DNA from: Kalmusia sp. IMI 367209
Lineage: Eukaryota > Ascomycota > Dothideomycetes > Pleosporales > Didymosphaeriaceae
Direction: 5' to 3'
Length of the DNA stretch: 64,000 bases
Assembly (NCBI GenBank): GCA_027946365.1
Contig: JAPEUQ010000003.1
Span: forward strand, 3,720,001 to 3,784,000
In this document: piece by piece, positions 10,286-21,184 of the stretch
Numbering within the stretch: position 1 is the stretch's first letter
Layout: every line of letters starts with the position of its first letter
Program-made: the position numbers and the translations under genes
Notes under the pieces: model-generated
Seen by the model: only the letters and a program-made list of their open reading frames with translations
What the model was told of the DNA's origin: nothing
The model's database searches: none

Positions 10286-13131
10286 CTATCGCCTACTGCC
10301 CCTCCCCACGCCCTTCCGCTTCACAGCCCTCAAATCCCTAACGCAGCCTCCCGCCCCTCCCCTTCCCACCTCCACGACCACAAATCGCACAAAATCCCTG
10401 CTAATCCAATAACTACTGTGCGCCCCGAGCATAGTCAGATACTGGATCTCCAGCGCCCCACCCCCGTACTTCAGGTAAAAATCTACCTGACCGTTATCAT
10501 TCAACGCGTAGGCGCGCTTCTCCGCGATCTCCTCGCGGCTGAAGTCGTGCGTTTCGAGCTCGACGTTGGACGGCAGGCGCAGCGTAGGCGGGCGATCGGG
10601 ATTGTGCGAGGGGCCGCCGCCGGTGGGGGCAGAGCGGCGGAAGAGCGAGAAGAGGGAGGACGAGGCTGAGGGGATGATGGCCGGTTTTAGGGTCGAGGCG
10701 TAAGCAGTGTCGATTGCGGCGTTGAGCGTGTACGCGACCGGGTCGTAGCCGTTGACCACGTTGTAGATGTTGTCGACAGCAATACAGCCGTATGTGCCTT
10801 GGGAGCCGGCGACGCCGGGGGTGGCGTACGAGTCAGCGCCAGGCTTTTCCTTGTCGCGGCGGGGAAGGAGCGTGGCGTTGCGGAGGAGAAGGAAGAAGCC
10901 GACGGGGCTACCGCAGACGAAAAGATTGGTGGTGTTGAAGATGAAATGGTCCTTTGGTATGTCTTCCTCGGGACAAGCGGGATCTGCAAAGCGAGGATTG
11001 ACGACTGTAGGTTGGTCACTGAGGATGTCCATTGCCATTACGGAGCCAAGCGAGTGAGCAATGATGTGCACACGGCCCCATTCTGAAAAGCCAGGGTTAT
11101 TCTGGCACCACAGGCGGTAGATGCGGTTGGCTTCTTGAATGCATGCGGACAACATCTTCGGATGGTGCTCTTGGGAGAGGTAGTATGGAACATCAAGCAT
11201 AACATCACTGACAATGCCGCGTACTGAGCGTAGCGTGTCTGGAGTAATGTCTTTGAGGGAGTATTTGTTGACGGCGGGATCTTCCGCCTCAGCAGGACCA
11301 GTAGCGTCGTCTTCAAGAGATATACGTAGTCGCCAATTGACCTAACAACAGCCTTAGCATATTCATCTTCAAAGAGGCGCTCTTCACATACCGGCAATAC
11401 CATAATCCCGCCCATCTTCTTACGAAGATGCCGCTTGACCTCATTAGTCCCTAGCTCCACATTGACCTCTCTCCTGAATGCATTGATTGCATGCGTGAAG
11501 TGGAAAGTCTCCATCCTCTCTGACAACTTCTGACCGATGCCATGTATAACAAGCACCAGGTCGGTAACTTGCGGCCGATCGGAAAGCGCGAGAGCCGGAT
11601 CAGATCGTTGCCTTTGGAAAGGGGGAGCGCCCGCCTGTGAAGTTGACACACCGTGTTGGGCCATCTGGGCAGTAGCAGTTTTCTTGGGTGGATATAGCTT
11701 ATTCCATGCTGCCTGGTCGAAACCTCGCACGACCGGGATGCCGATAGATCTCCCCTTGCGAATGTAGTTTGCTAGCGGCCGCCTACCGTAATATTCGGAG
11801 GGTTGAAGTGATGGGCGCAGAATGTACGCTTCTTTTTCGGTCGCGTAGATGATACCTGCGGACCGATAAAGGTTCTTGCGTCCGCCATGGCCATACTCAG
11901 TATCTCCTGCAGCCTTATTGTCCGGCCCTTCAGGACCTGTGGAAATGTCGATGATATCGCAAGCATGCTCCAAGACGATGTGGCGCTCCTTCTCAGCGTC
12001 TAATGGTTCCCCTGGCAGTGTACTTTGTATCAACCCGGGGGTAGGTGTCATCTGCTGAGACGTAGACGGCCGACTGTCTGCCTGCTTGGGCTTTTCGGGC
12101 CAGAGCTTGTGCAGTATCTTCATCTCACCCAATGCGCCGACTTCAACGGCGCTATTCAGCTCATCCATCCACGTCTCTGTCCATGGCATTAACTCCAAAT
12201 AGCCTGCTTCGAGCATGTTTGCCACTTCAACCTCGACAGGCATCATCGTATCCTTGTAGAACCACGTCCCGCGCAGCACCTTAGCGACATCGTTGACAGG
12301 CGCCCAGTAGGTAGGTTCCATCCGTATTGACTCGGCGTCCATCGCGACATGGTGTAACCGCGACACTCCTACAGGAACCTTCGCAGAAGGCCCGGAGTTC
12401 AGCTTCTGTGGTCTGCGAGTTGTACCTTTGTCCTTTACCCCTGGCAGTGCAGACTCCATATCCTCATCCCAATTGTAGCTATCCGTCACTAGCGGCGCTG
12501 GCGGTCTACGATCCTCCACAGACCCGGATGTTCGCGCGTTCGATACATTTCCTCGCGAAGGCAGCCGTGTGAATGGCATTCCAGTGGTCGCGGGCTCTGA
12601 CAGCGGCGAGCTTTCGGAAGGCTCCAGCGCTTTCAACGAGCCGGCCAACGTAGTTGCATGCGGTCCGCTGCTCGACCTGGGACTGCTACCCTCTCCTACC
12701 TCCATGGAACGCGAGTAAAGGCCCCTACTTGACGACCGTCCAGTTGGTATGTCCCTCCCTTGCGATGTTCCCAGCCTGTCCTCTCCAGATGCGCTTCCAC
12801 CCCGCTTGCGCTTTAATCGCTCTACAGCAGGATACGTAGGCGTTGTAGGTGTGTCCACGCTCCTCCTCTTCTCTCCAAGCTCCTCATTATGCTTGAGTAT
12901 CTTTTTTCTCAAGTCCAGCCATGTCTCGTTTATCGCCTCGTTGTCATATTCCGAAAACGGCCTCGGTGGTTGCCTACGAGCGGTCGAGGAACCTGTTGCA
13001 GGCGGCGGAAGAGGCGAGAGCGGGTCGTCGATAGCGAGCGGTGATGTATAGAAATAACGTACGGGAATCGCGGGAGGAGGTTCAGCGGAGTGAAGGACCT
13101 CGCGAATGTATTGATTCGTAGCGGACGACAT
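10286..13131 (-). CDS. DDHD-domain phospholipase (PA-preferring phospholipase A1 family)
   Basis: Two exons, 931 aa; intron 11342-11391 (50 nt). The joined protein reads MVLP-VNWRLRISLEDD, matching the family. N-terminal 250 residues are Ser/Pro-rich and probably disordered. About residues 270-330 hold the WWE-like region (YWAPVND...RGTWFYKD). Then come a lipase-like strand LVLVIHGIGQ (around 540), the nucleophile elbow AHSLGS with putative catalytic Ser677, and the C-terminal DDHD region (NGYDPVAYTLNAAID). Family members release lysophospholipids from phosphatidic acid and act peripherally at ER/Golgi or mitochondria. The chosen start is the ATG at 13131; the frame continues only 4 codons upstream without ATG. 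Elbow residue 675 is Ala, where many relatives have Gly/Ser-His-Ser-Leu-Gly; the Ser is intact. Confidence 0.9.
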
Positions 13132-13800
13132 GGTTAAAAGCACGACGTGTTAGGGCGATGCCGAGCACGATGACGGCGTGCAGTGTGCAGTGGGCACAGG
13201 TGGAAACAATCTATGGGGTGCGCAAGCGGCTCTTCAAGTCATATTCCCCCATATCAGAATGAAACGTATCTCCATGACGCGGTCGAGGGACCTAAACGGC
13301 AGCCTACGCAGTGGTGTTGAGCGACTCGATGCACGGGAAACTCGAGCTCTGACGCAACGCCGCTCGCCTAGACTTACCCTTTGACGCCTGCGCATGTGAG
13401 CCCCTCGCCGAATCTGGTAAAGCGGCCATCCTCAGAGATGCTGTTCACCTTTCTAAGGGGGACTTCTATGATATAGTAAGTCTATGCTCGAATGTTAAAG
13501 GGAATCGTGAATGCTAGCTGTGATCTAGATGGGCTAGTTGAATGCATACGTGTACATTGTCACACCGTGGGAGCCGTGCGGAACCATCTACGACGCATAA
13601 TTGAAATGATATAATTGGATAACAGGCTCGACCTGCAGAAACTAAATTACATGGAGACAGAGGTCTGCTAGGTACATACTTATGAACGATAGGGTCACCG
13701 TTGTCTGTTTGTGCGTGAAGTGTTAGCAACAGGCTAGTTTTAAAGACCACTTTCCATTGCCAGGGACACGAAGAGAATACTTGGTCATCATCTCAATTTG
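13132..13800. other. Intergenic
   Basis: Upstream region of the phospholipase gene followed by spacer. No ORF with family resemblance and no repeat noticed. Confidence 0.5.
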
Positions 13801-14067
13801 AAATCGTACCTAATTATGTACAGTGTAATGAGTGATCCACCGCTCGTTGACTCTCGAGCTTTTCCATTTTGGATCATTACGTCGTTATAGTTCGGACACC
13901 ATTCTCCCGAACACCTGCCCTAGACAGAACCACCCATGGTTGCGAGTTTAACCGAACAGTGCATCTCCAAGACGGATAGACACCGTCTTAGTCTGCACGT
14001 AGTTCTCCAACGCAGCCTCGCCCAACTCACGCCCAATGCCTGACTCCTTGAAGCCCCCGAAGGGCAA
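13801..14067 (-). pseudogene. Truncated copy of the 3' end of the aldehyde dehydrogenase gene plus flank
   Basis: 13948-14067 reads in the reverse direction as the last 40 codons ([20 protein letters not shown] onward, ending in DALFG and a TAA stop) of the ALDH gene at 17877-19579, nearly base for base. Homology continues downstream of the stop through about 13815 into the matching flank near 17755 (shared TACAGTGTAAT and CTAGACAG blocks). At 14067 it breaks abruptly, right after the shared CCGAAGGGCAA, and runs into BTB-pseudogene sequence. There is no promoter or start codon, so this is a segmental-duplication remnant. Confidence 0.9.
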
Positions 14068-14746
14068 GATTGAAGCCCCGAGGCCGCTTCTCGGTAATGT
14101 GACCGACGCCATTGTATACGAGCCACTTGGTAACGGCCGCGAAGCCCTCAGCGTAGTTAAATATATAGCATGGCAAAGCCACTTGCCTAATAAAGTTAAG
14201 CTTAAAGCTATTACCCTCTAGGTTAACGTTCTTAGTATACTACTTCTTAAAGAAGCCGCGAAGAAGGTAAGTATTAAAAAGATACTTATCGCCGGCGTTA
14301 ATAATATGCCAGATGCGCTAGATATCTATATTAGCTACTCTAAGGCTTTTAAAGAGAGCCCCTTCATCTTCTTTAGTAATCTTCTTTAGTTTAATAGTAG
14401 AGTCCTCATTATCTTTAGTACTAATTATAGACTTACTCTCCGTCGCCGTAGCGTGTTTAGTGGCAGTATGTATATATATAAGCTATACTTATATCATATC
14501 TACGTCGTCATCTTTTAGCTTAATCTTATGGCTATACTTATTATTAAAGCGAAGACTAGCTTTAAAATACTCTAAGTAGGATATAAATACCTTAGGTTCG
14601 ACTTTAAACTACATAAGGGAGTATTAACCGTCGCCGTATTTAACGCTTTTAACCAAGATAGTGAGATCGCTATGAGGCGTAATGGCAAAGGCTCTTCTGA
14701 CGGAGGTAGGGGTTAGTGGACGTTGCTGGTCGTTATCGGCTGCCAT
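14068..14746 (-). pseudogene. RIP-like decayed BTB/POZ-domain protein gene
   Basis: From ATG 14746 one frame stays in register for about 225 codons to the duplication breakpoint, interrupted by six stops but no frameshift. BTB landmarks: SDLTILVKSV near the start, the EYFKASL helix, KIKLKDDDVDMI (usually ELPEDDPEAV), QLIYIHT-like end (LYTG region), then a C-terminal part with [27 protein letters not shown] and GHITEKRP, typical of fungal BTB proteins. The stops are TAA or TAG and can all be derived from CAA/CAG/TGG by C-to-T or G-to-A change. TA-rich codons dominate. Substitutions without indels are the hallmark of RIP. The 3' end is lost at the junction with the ALDH fragment. Confidence 0.8.
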
Positions 14747-14761
14747 TGTTGACAGTGCGCG

Positions 14762-14819
14762 CTTAATCAATAGCAGGTAGTTAAGAGACACTAGAGAACT
14801 TAATCAATAGCAGGTAGTT
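14762..14819. repeat. Two copies of a 21-bp direct repeat, 37 bp apart
   Basis: CTTAATCAATAGCAGGTAGTT occurs at 14762-14782 and, identically, at 14799-14819. It lies between the BTB pseudogene start and the stop codon of the next gene; a third partial GCAGGTAG is at 14829. It looks like a local duplication. Confidence 0.85.
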
Positions 14820-14839
14820 CAGAGGATCGCAGGTAGAGC

Positions 14840-16268
14840 CTAGCGTTTGGCGGTTTGCAGGTTCAAGCCAAGTTTCTTTGCATCGAGGATGCAACGAGGT
14901 GTGCCGGTGTAGAATTTTTTCGGGTGCTGGTGGCTCGACGAACCGTCATCGAATCCTTGAGGAGGCACCCATGCCTTGAGTTGGGCTACTATCGTGGCTC
15001 GGCGTTGCTCTCGTTGCTTGTTCCAAGACGGGAGAGTCTCTTTTCCGAAGTTTTTGTCCACCTGTTTGCAGCGGAATACCCAGTTTGTGAATCCCGCCCA
15101 ATCGAGTTGATCAACTGGTGGCCATCCACTATTTGTTGTAGTCTCGGTAGGATTCTCTGATGTTGCAGGACTTGCCGTTGAGCTCACGTCGTCTTGATTG
15201 CTGTTCTTGACCTGCTTGACCCCCTCTCGCTCTTTTTCGGCCACTAGCTTAGCATATTGACGAGCAAGGATAGCCGCATCTGCCATATGCTTCCTGCTGC
15301 CGAAAAGAGCCCATTGTTGGTCTTCTGACAACAACGGAGTGGTTGGAGATTGCCGATCGCACAGTCTTCGGTAATCGTACTCGGTTGTTGCCTCTTGCTT
15401 CTCGGCTTTTGATGTTGTTTTCGTGACATCGACCTGCGCCAGCATCTCCCTTACCACAGGCTCTGTACTTGGCTCACTCGCTTGGCGCCAGTCTTTCCCA
15501 GGCCCATCTGGCACACCGAACATCTCAAGAGCGCGACCATAACTCATGATAGATGGGTCAGTCCGCTCACCTACTGATTTGTTTGGCAGCCTCTGGGTAG
15601 CTTTGCCAGCTTTGAGAAAGACTTGGAGGCCAATCCCATCACTCACCAGCGTGTCTGCGGTCGCCGGAATATTGGAACGGTCTATACCCTTGAATGACAG
15701 CTCGCATGTGGGATCCTCTGGACAGAAGAGAACGAATCCGTCATCAACCTCACTCTTCGCAGCATTGCGCCATATTTGCCGGAGTTCATCTTCGCGCTCC
15801 GTTGCATTATACTCAAATGCTTCCGAGAGTGCATTTGGGTCAGTGCCTAGTGAAGATTAATTTCGTGTAAAACTGAACATAACATGGTGCTACGCTTACA
15901 ATCGCACACATCTTTGACTTGTGCCTCCACAGAAGCAACCATTTCCTTCAGCACTTGGCAACGCTCGTCCCATGCCGCGCATTGCTTTGTGGCTCTTTCC
16001 AGCTTTGCAATAAAGCATTCTCTATCGCTGCCACGAACAGCGGTGTCTGCGACAAGAGCCTGATAGGCCCTCATTGATCTTCCTTGATTGCTGCTCTTTG
16101 TAACAGCCTGAGAGTTTTCAGTCTAGCAATTGAAAAAAAAAAGAGATGGTATCACGCTACCTCTTTAAGCTCGCTCCGCATGTCATCAGCACTGCAAGAC
16201 AAGCAGCCTACACGATAGTCGGCGTGTTGGCAAAGTGCACGACGATCAATGGAGAATGGAGATGACAT
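14840..16268 (-). CDS. Uncharacterised 445-aa protein
   Basis: Three exons on the reverse strand: 16161-16268, 15900-16122, 14840-15846, with introns 16123-16160 (38 nt, very short) and 15847-15899 (53 nt). Phases match and the joined frame is open throughout. The N-terminus has a possible zinc-binding cluster (CQHADYRVGCLSC, residues 13-25). About residues 50-110 are a charged, coiled-coil-like helix (IAKLERATKQ... KEMVASVEAQ). The middle is acidic (GFVLFCPEDP), and the C-terminal third has two Trp-containing patches (DWAGFTNWVF, AWVPPQG). No known domain is recognised. It is divergently paired with the CCCH/Zn2Cys6 gene: the two start codons are 275 bp apart, so they may share a promoter (inference). 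Confidence 0.6.
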
Positions 16269-16543
16269 CTTGAGGCGTGATTGGATCTTAATTGGGTGGT
16301 TGATTGGCTATGCGGTTGATACACGATTGTGTTGTAATTACGGCGTTAATCAGGTCTATATTCAAAGTGTTATGTGGTGTTGAAGTCAAGCTCCGGAATT
16401 GGCGCGCGTGCACGGACTGCCGAGCCACGGTAATTATCCGAGCCGCGCTGCGAACAGTAGTTCAACCACTAGCACCACATCTTCGACCCACCCAACACCA
16501 CAGCACATACGCACACACCAAACTTTTCTCGAAATTTGAAACT

Positions 16544-17564
16544 ATGACCTCCATCGCCCTCGACGTTGTCTCGGCTGCGGTCTGCCATGATTGGCCTCTC
16601 GGTAAATGCCAACATGGGAATGACTGTGCACGCGAGCATCACGAAAACCTGGATCCATCGCTGCCCAACGCAATGCTGAAGTCTGACGGGTACATGGTAC
16701 CTGACCAAGTCAATGCAGCATGCCAAAGATGCATTCAGAGAATGTATCCGGCAAGTCTACCCTGCTGACCATCTGGATGGGTCTCATATACTAACAGTCT
16801 GTAGTGTGACAAGTTGGGACGCGGCGACGTAGATGACCCTTGTTCGGAATGTCGTTGGTTCGGTGGGCAGAAATGCCGCTGTATGCTTGCCAAGGTTACA
16901 AGCTACAACGACCAGATATGGACAGTCATGATGAACCGTGGCAAAGCCCACAACTACACTCTCCCAGCAGCCAAGGGGAGGGAAGAGTTCAACCCGAAGA
17001 ACGGGGTCGCTCCTGAGCCAATGCCAGCGAACAAGATCAAGGCAGACTGGCAAGGTGAGACCAAGGAGGCACTCTTGGCCAAGCCAGATATGCTGCCCAC
17101 AGGTGTACGCGCATGTCCCAGGGCATTCTTGCATCCCCCTCGCCCTTCCAGTGCCATGGAGTCTACACAAAACTGGGCCATATCTAACAAGCGTAAACGG
17201 GAATCTGATCCTGGTATGGATGCTCGTATCGCTCCATCGACAACGAGTTCTGCGTTCCCGGTTTTCCCACCACGGCTAGACTTCCCGCGACCACCAGCTC
17301 ACCCTCAGTATGGCGAGGCATTGACTGCGTCCTGGTCTTATTCGAAGAACAGGTGGGAGTATACATACGCATCTGGCTTGGAAATCTGTAGCCCGCCAAT
17401 GCCTGCTCCCATAGGTGAAGTACGTTTTCTATCGACAGTACGTCAGAGTGTTGTTAACCATATTATAGCAGAACAGCAAGTCTACTCAGCAGAGCGGAAT
17501 CAGCGGCAGCTTTGCGACCCGCCCGAAGAGGCAGCGTGACACTCCACGCGTTCCACCGCCATGA
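16544..17564 (+). CDS. Protein with CCCH finger and Zn2Cys6-like cluster
   Basis: Three exons, 305 aa. Intron 1 (16751-16804) uses a GC donor (GCAAGT) with a perfect TACTAAC branch site and TGTAG acceptor; intron 2 is 17420-17468 (GTACGT...TATAG). Residues 14-32 form a canonical CCCH finger, C-x7-C-x5-C-x3-H. Residues 60-93, spanning the first splice junction, give C-x2-C-x6-C-x11-C-x2-C-x7-C, the spacing of fungal Zn2Cys6 DNA-binding clusters; it appears only when the GC-AG intron is removed. The rest is Pro/Ser-rich with a KRKRE basic patch near 185 and a PKRQR patch near the C-terminus, possible nuclear signals. If intron 2 is retained the protein ends at 17539 instead. Likely a nuclear nucleic-acid-binding protein (inference); no named family recognised. 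Confidence 0.65.
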
Positions 17565-17876
17565 GCATCCGCACCATGTCTGTAGACACGAAATGGAACT
17601 TTGGAAGGGTTCGGATGTATGACAGTTGATGAGCTGGGCAGTGGTAACGAACGCCTGTATTCGATTCTAAGGTTGCTTGTGGTTCAGTATACGGGGTACA
17701 TGAGTAGGCCTGTGGTCAGCCCTAGCTTACCCTTTACACTATTTACTTATATACAGTGTAATAAGTAATCTGCTTAGCTATTATTGTTACCTATACCTAA
17801 GTCTTGCCTATTTTAGGTTATTATAATTCAGACATATTTCCCTAGAACGCCTACTAGACAGCAGCTCGCTCCAAGC
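17565..17876. other. AT-enriched 3' flank of the ALDH gene, paralogous to 13.8 kb
   Basis: From about 17755 to 17876 it aligns with 13815-13947. Differences are mostly G-to-A or C-to-T in this copy (GAGTGATCC there, AAGTAATCT here), a RIP-like bias, whereas the adjacent ALDH coding sequence looks intact. Confidence 0.6.
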
Positions 17877-19579
17877 CTAACCGAACAGTGCATCACCCAG
17901 GCGGATAGACACCGTCTTAGTCTGCACGTAGTTCTCCAACGCAGCCTCGCCCAACTCACGCCCAATGCCTGACTCCTTGAAGCCCCCGAAGGGCAATTGC
18001 CAGTGAAGTGTATTGTAGGTGTTGACCCAGACAGTTCCCGCGCGGAGCGAATTTGACACCTCGATGGCGGTGTTGAGGTTGCTGGTGTGGACGGCAGCGG
18101 CGAGGCCGTAGGTGGTGTTGTTGCCAATCTTGACGACTTCCTCCTTGGTCTTGAACTTGGAGATGGTGCACACGGGGCCGAAAATCTCTTCTTGGACGAT
18201 CTTCATGTCTTCGGTGACGTTGGAGAAGATGGTGGGTTCGATAAAGTAGCCCTTGTCACCAATGCGCTTGCCGCCAGTCTCGATGGTGGCACCAGCCTTC
18301 TTGCCGTCTTCGATGTAGCTGGGTTGCTGTCAGTTATACGAACTTGAAGAATTTCGGAAATGATCTTACCCCATGATGCGGTCGAACTGCAACTGTGATA
18401 CTTGAGGGCCCTGGAAGGTCTCGGGGTGGAATGGGTCACCGACAGCGTTCTGTGCGGCACGCTCCTTGAAACGCGCAATGAACTTGTCGTAGATACCCTC
18501 TTGTACGTAGACACGCGAACCGGCACAGCAGCACTGTCCGTGGTTGAAGTAGATACCAAAGTTGACCCAAGAAATAGCGTTGTCGATATCAGCGTCATCA
18601 AAGACGATGTTGGGGCTCTTGCCTCCAAGCTCCAGTGTGACCTTCTTGAGATTAGAGCCTGCAGCAGCCTTCATGATCTGTCGGCCGACGACGGTGGAGC
18701 CGGTGAAAGCAACCTTGTCGACGTCCATGTGCGATGCGATAGCGGCACCCGCAATCTTGCCGAAACCCGAAATGATGTTGATGACACCTGGGGGGAAGCC
18801 GGCCTCCTTGACGAGGCTGGCGGCAACCAGGGCGGAAAGCGGAGTCTGCTCGGCCGTCTTGAGGACGACCGTGTTACCGGCAGCGATGGCGGGTCCAATC
18901 TTCCATGCCCACATGAGCAGGGGGAAGTTCCAGGGGATGATTTGACCGCACACGCCAATCTAAACAAGGCATCAGCTGTGACTCAAACCTTTTCATAAGT
19001 TGCAGCGCTTACCGGCTCCTTCTTGATGTAGTTGAAGGTGTCGGGTGAGGTGTCGACAACCTTGCCCTCGATCTTGTCGGCCCACCCACCGTAGTACCTC
19101 AAGCAACCAGCACAAGCAGCAACATCACCCTTAGCCATGCTAATGGCCTTACCGTTGTCTAATGACTCAACAGCGGCGAGTCTGTCGGAGTGCTTCTCGA
19201 AAAGGTCTGCAAGCTTCACGAGCAGACGTCCTCTGTTCTCTGGCGTCTCCTTCCTCCAGCTGCCCTCGAAGGCTTTGCGGGCGGCGGACACGGCGAGGTC
19301 GACATCCTTCTCAGTAGCCTCGTGGATGGAGCAGATGACAGTCTCGTCGGTGGGGTTGATGACCTCGAAGGTCTTGCCGTCTACACCTTTGACGAATTCG
19401 TTGTTGATGAAGCTGGTAGCGCGTGTGAGCAATTGGCCAATGCCTAAGCCAAGGGAGAATCTGCGCGCGTGCGGGGCTACAAGAGGAGAGGGTGGGTTGC
19501 GCAAAGCGGAGCTCACTTACAGGCCGGTGGGCTGCTCATACTCGCCGGAATGCGGCGTCTTGAGCGTGATGGACGTCAT
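17877..19579 (-). CDS. NAD(P)+-dependent aldehyde dehydrogenase
   Basis: Four exons, 496 aa: 19521-19579, 19013-19412, 18370-18959, 17877-18318; introns of 108, 53 and 51 nt with matching phases. The start [16 protein letters not shown] is typical of fungal acetaldehyde dehydrogenases. Motifs: [12 protein letters not shown], coenzyme loop FTGSTVVGR, general base Glu263 in VTLELGG, and nucleophile Cys297 in GQCCCAGSR. The C-terminus [14 protein letters not shown] is the oligomerisation/substrate-channel segment. Oxidises acetaldehyde and other aldehydes to acids in ethanol use and stress. Length equals the family norm, and no mitochondrial leader is evident. Its 3' end and flank were partly copied to 13.8-14.07 kb. 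Confidence 0.95.
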
Positions 19580-21184
19580 GGCAGCGACCAAGGGAATCTG
19601 AAAATCAATCAAAGGGTATCAAAGTACAGTGAAAGGTTGAAGTAAGGAGAGGACTCTTTGGTGCAGGTGAGGGGTAAAAGCTGGTCCTTTAAGTAGCGCA
19701 GCTATGATTACATCGAGCATGGGCGGGTCCGCCGTGTTTGCCCAGAACAGTACAATGAAGCAAGCCAGCAGCCTCGGCCATGAGGAGCCCCGTCGTCAGC
19801 ACCGGCAGCAGCCTATCGCCGTTGGCCTTGGGCGTGTCAAGTGGCGTTCACGCAACACCGGAGAGCTTTTGCCCCGCACCTTGCAACCAGTGGCGTGCTA
19901 CCCCTTCCCCACAGGACGTCCCTAAAGCCGCAGCTTTCCTGGACCATCTTCGGAACAGTCCCGCGCATTTCAAATAACTTACTCCCGCGCACTGAATCTT
20001 CCCAGCCATGGAGCCGTCTAGGTTTCAAGTAGATGCGTAGATTCGTAGATTCACAAAGCTGCATGCCTCGTCGCTCACCCCCCCGCACCCTCATCCCTCT
20101 CCCTTATCGCCCTACTTTCCAAAACGCCGCGGCACTCTCAAAACAGGAGCTAGGTGCTCACGTATCCACTGCACTAGCAAGCCCTTAGCATCCCTGTCTC
20201 CATTCGGCTTCCATTCGAGCGAACCCGGCCCGTTTCAACATCCCGAGGATCACTGGATGTGCTCCTACATGCCAGTATAGGCCTTCGCTAAAAACCATGT
20301 GGTTTGCGACTAGTCGCCTACAGCGTGTAGACTCTTGTGGTTAGTAAACATCAGGCGGGCCTCTCTACATATGCGGCCATCCGAGCCACAGAGGAACCGC
20401 CGGAGGAGCATCGGATGCCAGTTCCATTGGCCCACGCAGCCGTCGAACCTGAGAATTCCGACGCTTCGTGTTGGCCTAATCCCGCCCTTTTGGGCAACCC
20501 AACCACGCTGGCGTGACTTCTCCGCATGAAAGGAGTAATCGTGGAGAGGCCATTATCTGGGGGCCTACCATAGTAATCAGTTCTCGAGGTGGAGTGATCC
20601 GGAGACGTGTCTGGACCACTCGATTTCGAGTGCACCACCAAGCTACTATGGGAAACCCGAGCGTACAAATCATACGAAATCCTTTCGGAGGCCCCCTCAC
20701 CAAGATGTAGCGCAATGAGTATCGCCGAGTAAACATGAGATGCTTGCACCTTTTCAGCTTTCGCAATCAAATCAATGCCACCGATAGATCAAGATCCGTC
20801 TAGGCGAGGTCGACGGTGAACATGGTCGGCAAGAAATTCGATCGATTGGAAGGGCACATGGAACAAAATTCAACGATTCTGGTGTCGAGGTAGTCATTCA
20901 TCCATTTGGACTACCTACTCGGGCGCTGAGCAATCTGTGAAGCGAAGAATTGATCGTGCCGTGTACTGTACAAGCCGCGCAGTCCTCTTTGCCGTCGAAA
21001 AGGAAAACCGTTTGCAGATACCGACGCTCCAAAAATAAAGGAACTAGAGGATGCAGACTAATAACCCTGGACCCGAACCCAAACCACTCCGAGAACTATT
21101 TCTGTGTCGTTGGACCCCTATTACAAGATGTGAAAGAAAGGTTGTGAAGGTTGATAAGCTGGTGAGAGCCAGACGTGAAGCTGC
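19580..21184. other. 1.6-kb stretch without a recognisable gene
   Basis: Promoter region of the ALDH gene (19580 on) and spacer to the end of the Yra1-like gene. ORFs of up to 139 codons occur near 20350-20770 on the reverse strand but show no family features and overlap ORFs in other frames. Confidence 0.5.

Noticed and set aside
20351..20770. 139-codon reverse ORF
   Set aside because: No domain, overlaps ORFs in other frames, no splice or promoter context.
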